NCBI GenBank assembly: GCA_033980235.1 | Contig: CM067070.1 | Span: 25,844,627-25,908,626, forward strand | Source of the DNA: Diadema setosum | Taxonomy: Eukaryota; Echinodermata; Echinoidea; Diadematoida; Diadematidae | Direction: 5' to 3' | DNA length: 64,000 bases | In this document: positions 32,401 through 47,400 of the stretch, in pieces | How positions within the stretch are numbered: the stretch's first letter is position 1 | Layout: every line of letters starts with the position of its first letter | Program-made: the position numbers and the translations under genes | The notes under the pieces: model-generated | Told to the model about the DNA's origin: nothing | What the model saw: only the letters and a program-made list of their open reading frames with translations | Databases searched by the model: none

Positions 32401-35400
32401 GCGCCAGTTGGCAAGATAATTTCGTGTCTAAGCCCAATTTCGGTTGCGGCTATGAGCCGTCCGTCCACCTTACCGTCAGCCTGTATACTGGCTGATTAGA
32501 GTTCAGATTTTGTTTGCTGCCAGAAGGCGTATTCCAACAGCCTTTGCAGCCCTCCAGTAGACAAGAAGAAGAGGCATTTTGGTTATATTATACCGGTCAT
32601 TGGTAAGTTAAATTGCGATTTGATTTCTGCTTTGTTGTGTACAAGGATGTGAATGTGTTTCAGGGCACTACATATAGCCCCGGAGAACCCCGTGAATAAG
32701 TGATAAAGTATATTATAATGGTGTACAGTTTTTGAAAACGATGCGGTGATGTTTGATAAGCTATGCACTGTTATATTCCCAATGTTTGAAACATTTCATT
32801 ATGTGAATTTTGTATGTTAATTGGATAATAATGCAGTTCTCAAATTTTCGCTGTGATGTCAGGAGTTTAAGCTGAGAATCTTTTTTGTGTGCTTGAGTAG
32901 ACCACACCCCATTGGTATATGTTGCATTTAAATAATTTTGTAGATGGCGCCAAGGCCGAGGTCAAGTTTACTCCCAGGCAGACGCATTCCCAGCCGAGTG
33001 ACTGTGTCCGCCCCTCGCTAGGGAGAAACTTGGACGCCAGTGAATACGGAACGCGGGTCCTTCGCGACACTTTGGAGCTAGAATAGCAACCTCGCATACA
33101 AGGACGCTCCACCCACGAATCAGTTATGTTCTGGAAGCGAATAGCTTGACAATTAATGTGACTCTATGGACAACGCAGGTGAGCGATGAACCTGGCGGGT
33201 GCACGACACCCTGTAGATATGATTGGCTATGACGTGGAAGTGTCGCTGAAGTAGAGAGATGAAGGTCATGTTAAATTGGTAAAAAGATGAAAATAATGTG
33301 CACCTAATTCGAAGATTGGTATTTATACACTTCATGATAATTGCGGGTTAGCACAGAACCCGGATGTAAACGGAAACAGTGTAATTGAAGACAAGTGTTC
33401 TAACCGCGGTAAACCGTCGTGCGTGTAGGCTGGTCATCTCGGGATCAGCACTACGGTGGTGTGAACCAAATAGTGTTGCGCTTGATAGCAGATAGTGGTA
33501 TTGTCAGGGACAACGAATTGATAGTGAAGCTGTTATAAGTATTCTGAACAAGTGTCAAGCCAAAATTACAAGTGGAACCGGACCAAGGCAGGGTCCCGTT
33601 TACATGGTTGTCGAATATAAGAGTATTGTAATTTAAGTTATCTCACTCAGAATTTTGATTTTGCATTTGTGATCCTGCACCTCAAACCAAACAAAAAGTC
33701 GCCAGACATGAACTTTTAGTTAAGACCATATTCTGAAAGAGCAGACTTTAAGCTTTAAAATGATGTATAACTCAAATCAAATGGACTCTCCTAACCTATC
33801 TAAATATCCGAAAGAAAGCACAAACTCGGGAAAAGTGTGAACTGAGAAAAGAGGCTCTGAAGTACAGTGTCTATTCAAGCGCTTAATCTTTACCAAACCG
33901 TGTTGGCTGTGCGATGAATGGGACAAAAATCAGGAAGTAAACCACCAGAGTAACAACAATGAAGAGATTATCAGATTAAACTGAAATTAAGCATGCCTCA
34001 TTAACACATTCTGTCCACAATTAATGCCAACTTACAAAGCAGTAGTACTATCTTTTCAAAAGTTATTAGAGTTGAAAGCGAAGAGTGTGGACAAGGTTTT
34101 TCAGAAATGAAAAAAGGGATTCTAAAGACACACCTTATTACACTATTCTACAAAAAATGTTCGAGATAAACTGCTAAAAAACACACTTTCCTGCCCGTTG
34201 TATGATACCAAATTTTAGCATAATGTAAAAGAAGACCCACTCTTTCAGAAATTATGAAAAAGTCAAGTTCGGCTAGGTTGACCCATTTCACTTATTTTCA
34301 GTCCTCACGCAAAATCAGTGTGTGCGACTTTATGTTCGTTTTGAGGTGCACGGTCACATTTTATGTTGGTCACAACTCCTCGATTTCAGTCCTGTAAATA
34401 TTCCACAAATGCTTATATTAAATTGTACATTAAAGTGAATGGCACGAGTGTGATTGAGTATTATTTAAGTCCGTCCATGTGACAGAGGGAAAAAGTAATA
34501 TATATAGGTTACGGAATATAGATGTACATTCTAAAAATCGATAAAAGATTTGCTTGATTGCAAAAAAAAAAAAAAAAAAAAAAAATCACTTTCCTGCCAG
34601 TCTATCAAATAGACTGGAAATTAACTTTACACAATTTTCCGAAGTCATAAAATAACGTGAAATCGCAGAGTGATATCACGGATTAAAAAAATAATTTGAC
34701 ACTTGACAGCACAAGAGAAATTAACAATGTTCACTGTTTTGCTGGAATTTGCTAAGTAACTTTGAATGCATACCTGAGTGGTGATGACTCATTGCATTTG
34801 CACCTGTTTAGTCACCATTTTCACCTGTTCTGGAGAATATTGCTTAACCCGGGCCTTTCTATGGATAGTGAGTACGATGCTGTGAGGTACCATGTGCCAA
34901 TCATTACTCAAAGCACACTAATGGTTAAAGATGTTCCAGGACGTGTTATCCAAACAAAGCAAGCAACACTTCTCTGCTCAAATTTTGCCTTCAGATGGCA
35001 TGGCGATTCTTGATATCATTTGTCAAATTCACTTCTCACACTATCAGTCTAACCGATTTGAATACAAAGAACGTGTGCCTTTAACAAATTCCATTCAGGA
35101 TTTCTCTTTGCTGAAAGCTTAATTAGCTTTACGGTATAAAGAAATAAAAGTCAAGCAAAATATCGCTCTTCTTTCGTTTTCATTAAAATCATGTAATATA
35201 AGCTTATAGCTAGTACCAGGTATACAGTAATTGTTACCATAAAACTGTGATGTAGCTTCATGCTCTTATCTGAGAAATTTTACGATGCCCTAAAAACCCG
35301 ACTTATTAACTTTATAAAAAAGAAATATAGTAAATTATCCAGCAGGTTTCCGGCGGCAATGATTCTTATAGCAAGTTGCCCATGAATATTGTACACAGCT

Positions 35401-38400
35401 TGTTTTTATATTTGCTATCATTTCTTTCTTACATCATACACTGAATAGCGGGTCTGTATATTGTGTCGTATTCGTATAGTTCCCTAATATGCATAATTCT
35501 ACATTATCGTTAGTCGTTAGTCATTGACTATGATGTCATGCCTATCGCAAAAACTGTCTAGCCATACACTAAAGCAAACCAATATGATAGATGAACAATG
35601 GCCAGGAGCGGATACAAAGGCCCCAAAGTAAGTCAATGATATTGGCTTATATCATATTATGATGTATAAGGCCGGCGCGTGTTTTCAAAAGTGTAGGGGC
35701 CCACTTCCGGGTTTCATGAGCTAACAAGCAAAAAAAAAAAGGCTCATCTCTTCTCCCGTCCACTTATGGGTTTCTTCAGCTGACAAGCAAAAAAAAAAGT
35801 CTTCAGAGAAAAAACATTACCTTACCGAAGTCATACTTCAAGATCCCTATCTATTTCTATTTAAGTGCCACTACTTACTTCCGGGTTAAAAAAAAAAAAA
35901 AGTGTGGGGGCCCAAAGTGATGACACCTTATGTATTCCTTTGTATGGTGCACAAAAAGTGTGGGGCCCGAGCCCCCACGGCCCCAAAGGCTGCGACAGCA
36001 ATGATGTATACACCTTTCTTAATGTTAAACAATGGAGTGGATACCAGTGAAGTAAGAGAGTTAATCATATCAGGTTAAATTCATGGTTGAAGTCCACTCT
36101 ATTGTCAAATTTACGAAGAGGGTATCAATAAATTTGAACCAAAATAGAAAAGCACTGGATTTTTTTTTTTTTTTTTTGTACAGTGATATCGACTACAGTC
36201 TCATGTGCAAGTAGATATTACTAATGACGGGACTTGAGATTACAAGCCTTGTTTTTCAATAGTTCTAACCATATTAGCATAAAATTGCATTTCCGTTCAG
36301 AGTATTTTTCTTTAATATGTTTAGTGTAGTGTTGTTTTCATATTGTATAACTTTGTCGAAGTATTTTACTGTGATAACATTTACGTTGGAAACGAACATG
36401 AATGAAATGAAATGAAATGAAGTGGGACGATTGAAGTGAAACTGTCATCGCGTTGTAGCGATTTGGCACTGACTTCTTAAGGAAGGGAAAGGGGTTTTAC
36501 ATGTTCCTGAATTAAACTTATCTGAGACCATAGTTATCAATAAATCTAAGACGGTTGACTCTAAACAAACAACTAATTTCCTTCCAATTCGTTTATATTC
36601 ATTTTAAGAATGTCATTGTACAAACCGTAATACAAGACAGAAAATAATACACATTTTACATAATATGTCGAAATATGGTATAAACACAATAAATTGAGGA
36701 AGAAATAGATACATGCTATTTACTAATGCGCCCAACTATTGCACATAGAGGTCAAGTCACCCCCTCCCATTTCCAGCCATGCTGCACATCAAATACAAGC
36801 ACCTCATGATTTGAATGCAGAAGAATTAAAACAAGGAGATACAAACAGCTGATGAACAAAGAAAGACAAAGGCACGACATTTGTCAAAGTCGCTGTCTTT
36901 TTTTTTTTTTTTGCGTCAACGTCTGCAACCTGTGCATGCTGAAAACAATCTGATGAACGTTAAGGGAATGGCTAGTAACTGATCAGTGGGAATCAGTGGG
37001 AATGTATGGGGATGATTGTTCCAGTTCATATGGGATGCATTTAAGAGTACATTATATATCTATTGTTGTGTTAAAATTGCTCGCTTCAGAACGGTCTCAT
37101 ATCCAAGTAATGCGCAGTTAAATGCCCCGTCACTGTACAGGCATGCTAACCTGGAAACATTAAACTGCACATTACCTGAAAAATGCACGTTTGCGAAAGT
37201 TTGTCCGAGGTTTTGGAAGGCTGAGGCTACTGTGCCGAAATTGGTAGGGTTTGAGGGAATAAGATATATTTTCGTGTAAACAGGTAGGTGTTAGATTATT
37301 CAAAATCTTGAAAATCATTACTCCGACATGAAATTTTTGACGGGATTTTAACGTTTCCCACTGTAATATATCACGTATTGACCTGACAGAAAAATGTAAT
37401 TTAGGATTAATCTTCGGAGTAATTCTTCCTGCTCGATTTTGCAGTTTTTGCAATTGATTTATATGTTTTTCACAAAAAGACTCCCAAATAACATTTGCAT
37501 AATCCAAATGAGGAAGAATAACATTGCGATTTATCAAATTCAAAGAATTTCTGTTTATGAAATATGCCAAACGACGAAGGAAGGAAATCGTACGGCCTAC
37601 TTTTTCACACAGATAATTTACATGAACGTCCCATCTGAGTTCATCATCAATGTACAATCCTGAATATTTCAAACCTGTAACCTGATTAATTTCATATCCT
37701 TTTATACTCAAATCCAAACTGTTAAATATTTTCAACATTACCAATTAACATACTCACAGTTTTGTCATAATTAATTTTTAATTTGTTCTAGCACATCCAA
37801 CTATCTAATACAAATGATTCCTTATTCAATATTGTTTGTACTTTTTGTGGGTCTTTGTGATAGAAATAAATAACAGTGTCATCCGCATATAAATGCACAT
37901 TACATGAATCAAATATGGAGGGTAAGTCGTGTAATTATGATAAACAGCAATGGACCCAATATCGATCCCTGTAGCACACCGAGTTGATATCCTGTTCTTC
38001 CGAGGGTGGGGCCGTTAATACCTATTGTGAAGAGTTTATGCAGCATACATTTAGGGTTGATCATATCAAAAGCTCTTTGCAAATCTACAAAAACTGCACC
38101 GGTGTATAATCCGTTATCCAAAGACTTCAACCATTCATCGGTTACTTTAATCAGTGCCGTGGACGTTAATACCTATTGTGAAGAGTTTATGCAGCAGACA
38201 TTTAGGGTTGATCATATCAAAAGCTCTTTGCAAATCTACAAAAACTGCACCGGTGTATAATCCGCTATACAAAGACTTCAACCATTCATCGGTTACTTTA
38301 ATCAGTGGCGTGGAGGTTGAATGTTTTGGCCGAAATCCGGATTGTTCCATTATGAATATTTCATTTCTACTTAGATGTTGAAGTCATTGTTTTTGTATAA

Positions 38401-41400
38401 TCTTTTCAAGAATTTTTGATAAACACGATAAAACAGAAATTGGTCTGTAATTATTTGGAATCAATCTATCACCCTTTTTATGTAGAGGAATGATTTTTGC
38501 TATATTCCATTTATTTGGAACTTTTCCTTGGGTTATAGATGTATTAATCAAAAAAGTTATTGGTCAAACAATTGCATCCTTTGACATTTTTTTTTTCAAG
38601 GATCTTTACTGATATACCATCTAATCCGACTGACTTCTTATTTTCTAATTGCTCCAGTTCCTTTGAAACTTCACTTTCACTTACAGTAGAAAACGTTAAT
38701 GGATATTGCACACATGGTTCGCATGTGGCAGTGTCAGTACAGATTCTGTCTACAGGTTCTACTACAGTATCAGCTGATTCAGAAATCAAACTGGTTGCAA
38801 CATTGGCAAAATGGTGATTAAATTCGTTTGCCATACTTTGACACTGACTGGGTGGAGGCTGAGAGGAAGAAAAATTTTGGGGTAATACTGATGATAATGT
38901 TTTCCATGAGTTACTGTAACTTTGATCTTTAGTTAATTGTTCCATGAAATATTTGCGTTTAGACTTCATAATAAAAGATGTTACTTTATTTTTTGATTTA
39001 CGATATTCTTTCCAGATACTCTCATCTTTGGTTCTTATTGCTTTCCTTTTTAATAAATCTCTTTCCTTCATGAATTTAAAAATTGTTTCATTCTACCCAG
39101 TTCTGTTTTGAGAGATCAGACTTAAATATATCTATATCTACATCTTTGGTTTTTCTATATGTAACATACTTCACACCTGAATGAATCTGATGAGCTTTCC
39201 AGATTAGGTAGCTCATTGAGTGATCACTTTTCTCCATTGTGTATACCACCATGCGATTTGATCATCTCAATGCTATTTGTTAGCATATGATCTATTAAAG
39301 AAGCTGTTTTGTTTGTTATTGTCATTAAACAGAGTATAATAGAAACAGGCTTACACGTCTAATTCAACCGTATATTGTAAACTAACACACAAATTTTGCT
39401 TGAACAAAATCGGGCAATAGATTGTATTGAGTAGTCTGCAAGACAAACACGGTCATAGCTTTGTCAGAACAAAACAACAAAACAATGTATTATCTATATC
39501 ACAAGTTGATACGCATGGGGTATTGACCTCTTGCTATTGAGCAGAGCAGAAATTGGCTTACACGTCTAATTCAACCGTATATAGTAACTAACACACAAAT
39601 TTTGCTTGAAAAAAAAAAAAGGGAAATAGATTGTATTAAGTAGTCTGCATAACATGTACGGTCAATAGCTTTGTCAGTATGAAACAACAAAACCATGTAT
39701 TAATTGTAGCACAGGTTGATACACGTGGAGTAATGACCTCTTGCTATTAATTCAGCCGTAAATTGAAAATCAACACATACATTTTGCTTGAACAAAATCG
39801 GGCAATAGATTGTATTGAGAATTCTGCAAGACATGTATAGTCAATAGCTTTGTCAGAACGAAAACAACAAAACCATTTATTATCTATAACAAAGATTGAT
39901 ACACATGGGTTATTGACCTGTTGCTATTAAGCAGAGCAGAAATAGGCCTGCACGTCTACTTTGACGGTATATATATTGAGTAGTTTGCAAGACATGTACA
40001 TGCAATAACTTTTGCCGGTACTATTAAGCAGAGCAGAAATAGGCTTGTACGTCTAATAATAATAATAAAACTTACACGCAAATTTTGCTAGAACAAAAAT
40101 CGGGCAATATAATGTATTGAGTAGTTTGCAAGACATGTATATACATGCAATAGCTTTTGTCAGTAAGACACCAATCATTATTATTGGTTACGTCAAATTG
40201 ACACAAAGTTGTTGACTTGTTGCTATTAAGTGGAACAAAATATTGTTCGTTTTCCGCTCGTTAAGGCTCGTTGATCGGAAATGAAATGAGTTTCGTCATT
40301 CCGAAGGTTTGTAAATGAAAAGAAAAAATGAGAATGGTTCACTGTTCCGAAGGTTTTATTAATCCGACAATGAAATAAGGTTTGTTATTCCGAAGAAGGT
40401 TTGTAAATGATATAAAATGAGAAAGGTTAGCTATTTCGTAGGTTCGGTTATCTTAAGACGATTATGAAATTTGCAATTCCAAAGTTTTGTTACTGGACAC
40501 ACCTTTTTCACCTTTGGATTAACTAAACTTTTTTTTTAGCGTTCCGATTAACGAAAGTTGAGAATTCCTATCATTTTCTGACAAATGAACCGTTGTAATA
40601 AGAACCAAATCTCATTCACGGATTAACAAACTTTAGTAATAATGAACTGTTTGACTAACGCCAAAATATTCGTAATAACAAACCCTATTTCATTTCCGAA
40701 CCAACGGACATTTAGGTGTATAAGAATCTGTGTGTTTTGTAATAAAGTACCTTCGAAACAATAAACGAACCTTGTTTAATTTCAGATTATTGTATTACAA
40801 TAATGCAAGTCCCCCTCGGAAACTATGCAGGACACAAGAAGCGAACATGGAACGTACGCAGCGATTTGAAGCGTTCGCCCATGCAGAGACCCTATAAATG
40901 CTTGTTCCGCTACGTATTTTCGGAAGCGATTCGCATCTCGTTATAACGGAGCACATTTTTTTTTCTTTGTCAGTGGTGCTCACAAAGATTTCGTTATAAC
41001 GACAATTTCGTTATAACCGTGTTCGTTATAAGCGAATTTTGTAACATAGACTTCAACGGCGATAATTTTGGGACCAGAAGTTTTACTTCATTATAACGAA
41101 ATTTCGTTATAACCGTGCTCGTTATAACGGGAGTCCACAGTACGTGTAGGTTACTTCCATCACAAAGAAAAAAAAAACATCCCGTTAGTACGTACAATAA
41201 ATATAAACATTTGCAATAAAGTCTAAAATATAAGGAAATACACGATTCACTAAATTGACCAGAACTAACTACGGGCTTTTCTAAAAAAATAAAAACAAAA
41301 CAAGTATATCATTAACATTGTTCACATTTTGAATGTTTAACAATATTTTACATTGATTATATTGATAACAAATTTACATTGGTTGTTTTATAATATTCCT

Positions 41401-44400
41401 AAGTCACATTTTAAAGCTATTTAAAGCACTAAAGCAGACATTTTGTTTCATCTGCATTTGGTAAATACTGCCTTTAATCAATGGAACATTTATTGTTTGC
41501 TTGTTTTGTTTCTTTGGCAGTGTATCCCTATGGCACCTCTGAGGGGGATTCGACTATGGCCAATAACAATGACATCTATCAGACGCTTGTTTTACAGCAG
41601 GATTTCCCTTTTGGAGAAAACGTCTACAATGAACTTTTAGTAGGTGGCTAAAGTACAGTGGAAATGCAGTATAACGAGATCCTTGGCAATTTTTCAATCC
41701 TAATAAAGCACTTCCGGGGTAAAAAAAAAAAAAAAAAAAGCGGGGGCAAAGTAGTGACGTCTTATGTATTCCTTTGTATGGTGCAAGAAAAGTGGGGGGC
41801 ATGAGCCCCCCGGCTCTTTACTCCCGGTTCCGCCGGCCATGGTTTGTGTGTAAGCCACACAATATAAACAAGCAAATGTGTTTAATGTTGCTTTCTTGTG
41901 GCAGTTTATCTTTGCTTATCACGTGGCGAAACTGATGAAAATGAAGGTTTTTAAGATTTTGATCACAAAATGAGTTAACTGCATTCATGTAAATTTGAGA
42001 TATGATAATAAATTGCGACACAACATAACAAGACAATTCTTAAATCATGACTTCAAGAATGATGTTTTTCATGTCAAATGTGAGGTATTAGCGCAAAGGC
42101 TTTGTTTCGCTTTCTCTGCCGACAAACCTACCATAAAATATTAAGAAAATGTCATGAATCCGTTTTGCGATTAGATTCTTTAAATCACACCATAATTTCC
42201 TATTTTCTCTTACAGATTAATGACAATGGCATCTTGACATTCGACGAGCCCGCCAATCTCGAGTATTCTGGATCTTCCCCAACTCCATCTCTATATAGAA
42301 ACGTGCCATTTTACTACGACGTTGTAAGTGCAAACCTAAATTCGCCAATATAACGTCTTTATCTTTAGCGTTTCCATAGAGACATTATTTACAATATTGT
42401 AAGGACTTATTTTTGTTTGTAGAGACTGGGTGCTTCTCAATTCTAATTTTTTATTCGTTTGATCTGCTTTGCCGTTATCAAAAAATGGTTACCTATTAAT
42501 TCAAGAAAGAAAAACAATGTTGCTAAAATGTACCGTGAAATAGAAGAACAAAATGCGCTAAAAGTACTTGACAACAAAGAATACTATCATTTCATTTCAT
42601 TCACAATCGCCTACTGAAAGCTTTTGAGGACATTCAAAGTTAAGATTTGGTGAGAGGACTAATCAAGCTCCCCTACCTTACCTACTGAGGAAAAGTGTAT
42701 AAAGGATATGCCACAAACCGTAACTTGGAACAAAATTCAACCATTATTCCACTCCGTATAAGCAACAAGTAATATTCATCCAGTCAGGAATTTATTCATA
42801 TCTAAAGTGAGAACGTTATTTATCGATTTTCTCTGCATGCTTACCCCCCCCCCCCCCCAAGATCGGACTTTGGTTGAGACAGACGTCCTGTTTGCTACAG
42901 TCACCAAACCTTCGCAAAATTTGTTGATCTACGCCGGAGGATAGTCTGTATAAAAGAGAAATGTTATTAATATCAGAAAACTACTTTTATTAAGCTGATA
43001 TTCTTGAGCTTTAAAGTATTTTATCCTCGTCTATTTTAGTGTCTTCCGTACGGAAAATGATTTACATTCTGGAAGGATACCGAGTCCACTTTAATACAGA
43101 TGAGAAACCTACCAACGAGTCTTTTTGTAGCTCATAGCCTGTATGACTTGTGGTCTGTGTAACTCGTATGTTAACTCGTGGGCTGTATGAATCGTGGTCT
43201 GCATGACTCACGGGTTGTATGACTCGTAGGCTGTATAACTCGTGGTCTTTATAACTTGTGGACTGTATGAATCTTGATCTCTATGACCCGTAGAATGAAT
43301 AACTCTGTATGGCTTGTTTAACACACGGGCTGCTGTGACTGATGGTCTGTATGACCCGTGGGAAATATAACTCATGGGTTGTATATAAAACGCGTGAGCA
43401 GTGTGAATCGTGGTCTGTGTGACTCGTGGGATGTATAACTCTTGGGTTCTTTGACTCTTGCGCTGTGTGACTCGTGGGCTCGTGAGCTCGTGGCGCACAC
43501 CCATTTCCTATTTCACATACTTGTAGGATGGCGATGGAAACAACGATGAACAACCAGATGCCATTTTACCCTTCTGGTCAGACGTAGACATCACCACGCA
43601 GGGAAACATATTTTACCGGGAAACGACAGATTCGGCCGTCCTGACCAGAGCCACTACAGAGGTTCAAAGTTTTTTTCGCAGTAACATGAACTTCGACGCG
43701 ACTGACGTCATGATTGTCACGTGGGAGGACGTGTCGTTCTATGACTATCAAAACGGCTTAAATCCGGTAAGTTGGTGGGAAAAAATACCCTTCTCATAAT
43801 TCGTGTCCTATATGTAAGATATTTCATAAAGTTTGTACAGAACCAACCAGGTATCGGTGTCGGTGCCGTATGCAGAATGTTAATGTTGTCCTTGGACAAT
43901 TTTTTTTTTATTTCTTACACTTAAGAGGCTACCGTGGTTAAAGAAACCTTATTAGTATTACTGTTATTGTTATTATTTCTAATAATCATTATGACTATAT
44001 TATCATTATTATTTTTTTATGTTAGAACTATCATTATCATTATTATAATAATTGATAATGTATTGTTTTCAACAGACGGACACATTCCAGGTCGTGCTAG
44101 TAACAGATGGTCAGGAATCCTTCGTGTTCTTTCTCTACGACACCATCGAGTGGACCATAGGCACCAAGATGGGAGGGGATGAGCAAACTGGTCTGGACCC
44201 GGGAGGAATGGGTGCCGCACTGGTGAATAGTAATTTTGCTCATGCTCCTCGATGTATCTTTTTCATCCTTTTTCTTTTTGGTCTTGTACTTATACTTCAT
44301 ACCTTTTTGTATATCGACAAGATATATACCTTTGTACCAACTTGCATTTGTGTTTGTTAATTTACTGAGATAAGCATCTGTAATGTGATGATTGTTGATG

Positions 44401-47400
44401 TGATCCTTATCGAAATGGTGCACACCAGCACACCCACCTGACAGCAAACCTGGTATTTGGCAATATAAAAAGAAACAAATTGTTATTGCATTCAAAAAAG
44501 GTCATCTGTACCAATGTGTGCATGAACTGATTACGAACTGGCTTATTGCCTTAGTCTCATCAACTGCTCTAGATAGTTCCTTACATCACGTCCCAGCTAT
44601 TTCCCGTATCTATGTCCGGCCCCCAAAGTTTAAAACTCATGTTCATTATAACATAAAAGAGCAGAGTAGATTCAAACAAACGAAGTTGTAAAAGTTTCAG
44701 CAAGTTTCATTTACTACAAAGAAAACGAAATGTATCAAAATTGAAATTAAAGATTCACACGTTTTCATTTAAATAATGTGTACGTCACAACCTACATGAC
44801 CTAGTACTTATCACGTACAATGAAATATTGCCGAAATCTCTTTATATTTCGCAATGATTATTGTTGTCCATAATGACGCCATCAACATTACTGCAGTAGA
44901 TTTCTTACCCAGCAATCTATGACCGCACCGAAAATACACAAATTCATAACTTTGAATCAATTATCTGATTTTCCTCAAATTGTCTCTGATGTCTTCTACC
45001 TATATTCCTGCTTTCACTCAAACAGCATTTATGTGTGGACTTTGGTTCCCTTTAAGTACCTCGTCCAAGAATCCGGTAACTCAAAATTGCTTTCCAACTG
45101 AGCCACCACTACTTTAGTATCAGGCTTTCATAACACATTCCTCCCTTTGTTGGTCTACCTCAGATCGGCTTTAACATGCAGTTGGGAACAAATTATTTTG
45201 TTCTCGAACCGTACTCTCGGGACGATGCTCAGCTCGTAGATTTGCCCACGTCTACGAATGTAGAAGTGGACGGCCAGTTTGCTTTCAAAGTGGACGGTAA
45301 CAGAGTCATAGACCCAACATGCGGAAACGATAAAGGTATATAGCTTTTACACGGCGATTTGTCATCTCGCCCATAGGCGTGTTGTCTATGAAAGAGAGAG
45401 AGAGAGAGAAGGGGGGGGGGGGGTGGGGAAAGAGAAGGCCACTGTTATGAACTTGCTACTGCATCTTGTTTAAGTAAGTAGTGACTATAGTTGGCGAATT
45501 TTAAGAACTTGATACGCAAAGAGGTCATAACCAAGTACTCAGTAGTCTTCTCACCTTCTTACAAGGCGACTTGCAGTAACACTAAGTGGCTTTCTCTCCG
45601 CAGGCACTTAGTGGCAGGTTCGCGGTTCCATACAACACGCAGGTGTTTTCCTAAGATATCATGTGTTTTGTGTTATGATAATAAATGATCAATGAAAAAA
45701 GTAATACAATGGGAGAAGATGTCCTTTGAGTTATGTTAGACACACCAATCAAGCCTAACGTGGAATGATAAGTATGGACAACGAGAAAGAAGGAAGAATG
45801 AAAGGAAGTAAATTAAAAAGAAAAGAAATAGAAAAAAAAGGTAGAAAGAAAGTCACGGCGTAGCAGAAAGAGAGACAGAGTATTGAAGAGAGACAGAGTG
45901 AGCGTGTGTGTAAAAACGTGTGTGTCGGTGAGAGAGAGAGAGAGAGAGAGAGAAAGGGAGAGAGGTACCAGGTTGCAAGCTGAATTATACGATCCTAGTA
46001 CAGTGGAAACTCAGTATAACGGGCTCCTTGGGACCATAAGACTATTTGTTCTTTATATCAGATACTTTATTATATCAGTAGTAAATAAACAATACAAAAC
46101 AAAGGAAATAATTTCATTGGGATAGGAGATATTAGTTTGTTATAGATTTTTTTTTTTTTATAGCGAGTTTCCATAATCACTGTATATTGCTCTGACATGT
46201 CTAACTTGTACTCTTGAGATAAAAGAGTTCAGATTTGTTCATACGGCGGTAGAGTATTCAGATGAGGGCTCAAACATTATTTTCCCTAAACTCGTTCCAG
46301 GGCCCTGCTTCACCAATATAATATCTTATGATCTATATCGATCGAAACAATAGAAAGCTTTAGATTTTGACGCGCGGACGTTTGAGACGACGCTTGCGCT
46401 GGACGTTCTCCTCTCCCCTGCGTCGCGTTGAAAAGTAGCAGCTTTAGATTACGCTGGGACGCAACGTATAAAAAATAAAATCGCGCCCCCATATGATCGG
46501 TGAATGAAGTGGCTCTCTACGTTGCAAACTGTGCGGACGTAAAAATAGCCCGGTATGAGGCGTAGTGAAAAACTCAGGCGACGCAAGCTAAAAATAGATC
46601 GACTTGACGCGCGCTACTGAGCACGCTCAGAACATGTTTTTTTCCCCTCTGAACGTCCGCGCGTCTAAAATCTAAAGCTCCCTAATGACCCAAAGTTGGC
46701 ACAGATTCAGGTCAGATCTTGTTGGAACGGATACATAAAAAACAAACATATTATTCTATAATGTGCCAAAGTGGGCAGAAATCATTCTTCCCAAATGGCT
46801 TTAAAATAGTGAAACAGTTCCTTACTCCTGAGAATAGATTGACTCCAAAATTGTCCCTAAGTTCACTGAATGATATAGGATAGATTTTACAGTAGGCCTA
46901 TTCGTGACACAGCCTCTCGGAGTCTTTCTGCACGTGTCTTGACCTACACCAGATCTTACGATCACGCCAACTCGTGGTGGGATGCTGGGAGGTGAGAGGG
47001 TCTACCTATACGGACCTTGCTGGGATTCGATGGAGACCACCTCGTGCGTCTTCATCTTCGAAGGCCAGGAGGTCCAGCGCGTTAACGCCACCGTCGTGTC
47101 CAGCGAAGAGGCCTACTGCGTCCCCATGCCCTTCTTCCTGGTCGGCGAAGTCGAGGTGGTGGTCATCGAGCACGATGCAGAACTTTCAAGCGGGAAATCA
47201 GCATCGTATTCACTAAGTAGGTATCACCCCTTTGCCCTCTCGATCCCGTTGATCTCTCACCCACATGCCAACAGAAGAAACCGTTACTGGTGGGGCCGTG
47301 GTTCAATGCAGTTTAACGTATCCGGGTAATTACCCCAGAGGGTAATTACCCCCAGAGGGCAACTACCCCCAAAGGGCAATTACTCCCAGAGGGCAATTAC

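Larger units (their letters stand above)
29493..41520 (+). other. Intron 1 (12 kb), repeat-rich
   Basis: Contains, left to right: AT-rich unique sequence; an (AG)-rich patch near 32040-32090; a less AT-rich unrecognised block (about 32160-33640); the inverted-repeat element 33668-34358; the A-tract element 35604-36003; a broken LINE (37010-39325); a ~200-bp tandem array (39342-40235); a TTCCGAAGG-rich element (40236-40780); and a CGTTATAACG MITE (40783-41140). No additional exon was recognised. Confidence 0.6.
45336..46952 (+). other. Intron 6 with two MITEs and GA repeats
   Basis: GA and G runs at 45390-45425 and 45928-45965; a CAGTGG..TA MITE at 46001-46182; a CpG-rich MITE at 46354-46682. 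No other gene seen. Confidence 0.7.

Noticed and set aside
34599..34619. Hairpin CCAGTCTAT-caa-ATAGACTGG as a third micro-palindrome insertion
   Set aside because: Only 9-bp arms, next to a poly(A) run, and no flanking duplication.
43128..43496. CRISPR-like array
   Set aside because: Units are contiguous, diverged and lack spacers; this is an animal intron minisatellite.
43208..43553. Minus-strand frames of ~90-98 codons
   Set aside because: Their repetitive peptides simply translate the minisatellite.
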